A stretch of DNA of 64,000 nt from Larix kaempferi (taxonomy: Eukaryota; Streptophyta; Pinopsida; Pinales; Pinaceae): contig BSBM01000865.1 of the NCBI GenBank assembly GCA_027924585.1, forward strand, positions 5,693,001-5,757,000, written 5' to 3'. The position numbers and the translations under genes are program-made. Positions within the stretch are counted from its first letter, which is position 1; the number at the start of each line of letters is the position of its first letter. This document shows, in pieces, positions 63,101 to 64,000 of this stretch. The notes beneath the pieces are model-generated. The model made no database searches. It saw only the letters and a program-made list of their open reading frames with translations, and had not been told where the DNA came from.

Positions 63101-64000
63101 TTACAACAACCTTACACTCTTTGATGCTTATCTGCGAACAATGAAAACAAAATCCATTATTTGTAATGGTGTTTTGAAATATTGTTATAGAAATTATACA
63201 GACCATTATTAAAGAACCACTTATACTATGAAACGAGAACTATATACTAAGAACGAGAACTCTAACCATAAAACTCATATTTTTGCATAAAAAACACCGA
63301 AAACAATCCCCAAATCAAAGTGTGTTGATACCAATATCATGTTTTCATAAAAAACACCAAAAACAACCCCCAAATCGAAAAGTGTTGATACTAGTATCAA
63401 CGTTTTTTTTCTCTGGGTTATAATATAGCCATGGCTTAAAAATCTCATACTGTTGTTTACGAAAGCCTTAAAATCAACCCCTAAATTGAAATTTTCTGTT
63501 TTCAACAAATAAATTCCTAACCCTAACCCCCAACAAACTATTACAAAAGTTTAAAAAAAATTATAATGCGCCCCTTCTACCCTAACCTCCCTAACAAACT
63601 ATTAATAATTTTTTTAAAAATTTACATTTAAAAAAATAATTACAAATCTGACCCTAACCCCCCAACGAACCATTAATAAATGTTTGAAAAAATTACATTT
63701 TAAAAAACAAAGTACATTTCCTAGTTCCCTAGCCCCCTACATTACCCCCTACCTTAACCCCTACCTTAACCGCCCAAAAATTACATTTCCTAATGCCCTA
63801 CCCACTAAGTTAACCCCCCAATGTTACCCCATTGCCCCTCACACATTGTTTTAACTAAAAAAAATTAAAACCCAACTTAAAAAATTTAAACAATTAAAAT
63901 AAAAACCTAAACTTAAAAAATAAAAAATAAAACCTAAACTTTACAAAAAAAAAATAACAAAAAACAAACTAGACTTTACAAAAAAACAAATAAAAAATTA
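63101..64000. other. AT-rich right flank with decayed tandem repeats
   Basis: No gene. A 60-bp unit (ATAAAAAACACC-AAAACAA) is present twice at 63286-63345 and 63346-63405, with a trace near 63470. From 63519 to about 63780 blocks starting CCCTAACC or CCCTAGCC recur every 60-72 bp, separated by A/T runs. The last 150 bp are almost pure A/T. Confidence 0.6.
63286..63405. repeat. 60-bp tandem repeat, two copies
   Basis: The two units differ at about ten positions; both contain ATAAAAAACACC, CCCCAAATC and GTGTTGATAC in register. Confidence 0.85.

Noticed and set aside
63519-63660. CCCTAACCC blocks as interstitial telomere repeats
   Set aside because: Plant telomeres are (CCCTAAA)n. These are single copies spaced 60-72 bp apart, so they are part of a longer decayed repeat.
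1-64000. CRISPR arrays, operons, rRNA or functional tRNA genes
   Set aside because: None is seen; the sequence is plant repeat DNA and the tRNA-like pieces do not fold as tRNAs.

Overview
This window is plant nuclear DNA made almost wholly of LTR retrotransposons, nested in one another. I find no convincing host gene. Primer sites for initiator tRNA-Met and tRNA-Asp, Athila-like and Tat-like Ty3/Gypsy pol genes, and Copia pol genes with stop-riddled frames all point to heterochromatin of a large seed-plant genome. A gymnosperm is possible, but I cannot name the species.

Layout. (1) 1-663 and 5928-7932: anonymous flank, split by Copia-1 (664-5922, minus; LTRs, PBS and PPT visible; TSD tgtaa/ggtaa). 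(2) Gypsy-1 (7933-19682, plus): an Athila-like element with a 952-bp tandem duplication inside its 5' LTR, gag, pol with two in-frame stops, and an extra 489-aa sense ORF; its 3' LTR is cut after 399 bp. (3) The cut end is fused to RepX (19683-63100, plus), a poorly coding Gypsy-like element that has lost the start of its 5' LTR. RepX was the target of three later insertions: Copia-2 (20568-26796, minus, TSD TAATA) in its 5' LTR, Gypsy-2 (28388-43676, minus, TSD GGAAC) in its interior, and Gypsy-3 (47078-62872, plus, TSD TGAAG) in its 3' LTR. (4) 63101-64000 is AT-rich DNA with decayed tandem repeats.

The most interesting content is in Gypsy-2 and Gypsy-3, two related Tat-type elements. Each has gag, protease, RT-RNase H and integrase, then a second RNase H after the integrase. 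Between that and the 3' LTR each carries a gene on the opposite strand. By reading both copies I can align its protein, its start codon, a 5'-UTR intron (324 and 310 bp) and a coding intron (108 and 90 bp) at the same codon. The Gypsy-2 copy has a TATA box upstream and a nearly open main exon; the Gypsy-3 copy is decayed. The predicted protein resembles the plant-mobile-domain type and shares a motif layout with the sense extra ORF of Gypsy-1. The window therefore suggests an antisense, spliced, self-promoted accessory gene kept in a retrotransposon lineage.

All five recognisable autonomous-type elements are disabled: in-frame stops, frameshifts or lost catalytic residues are given below. In Gypsy-2 the whole polyprotein frame is kept and all eight breaks can be explained by C-to-T changes, the mark of a methylated, silenced copy.
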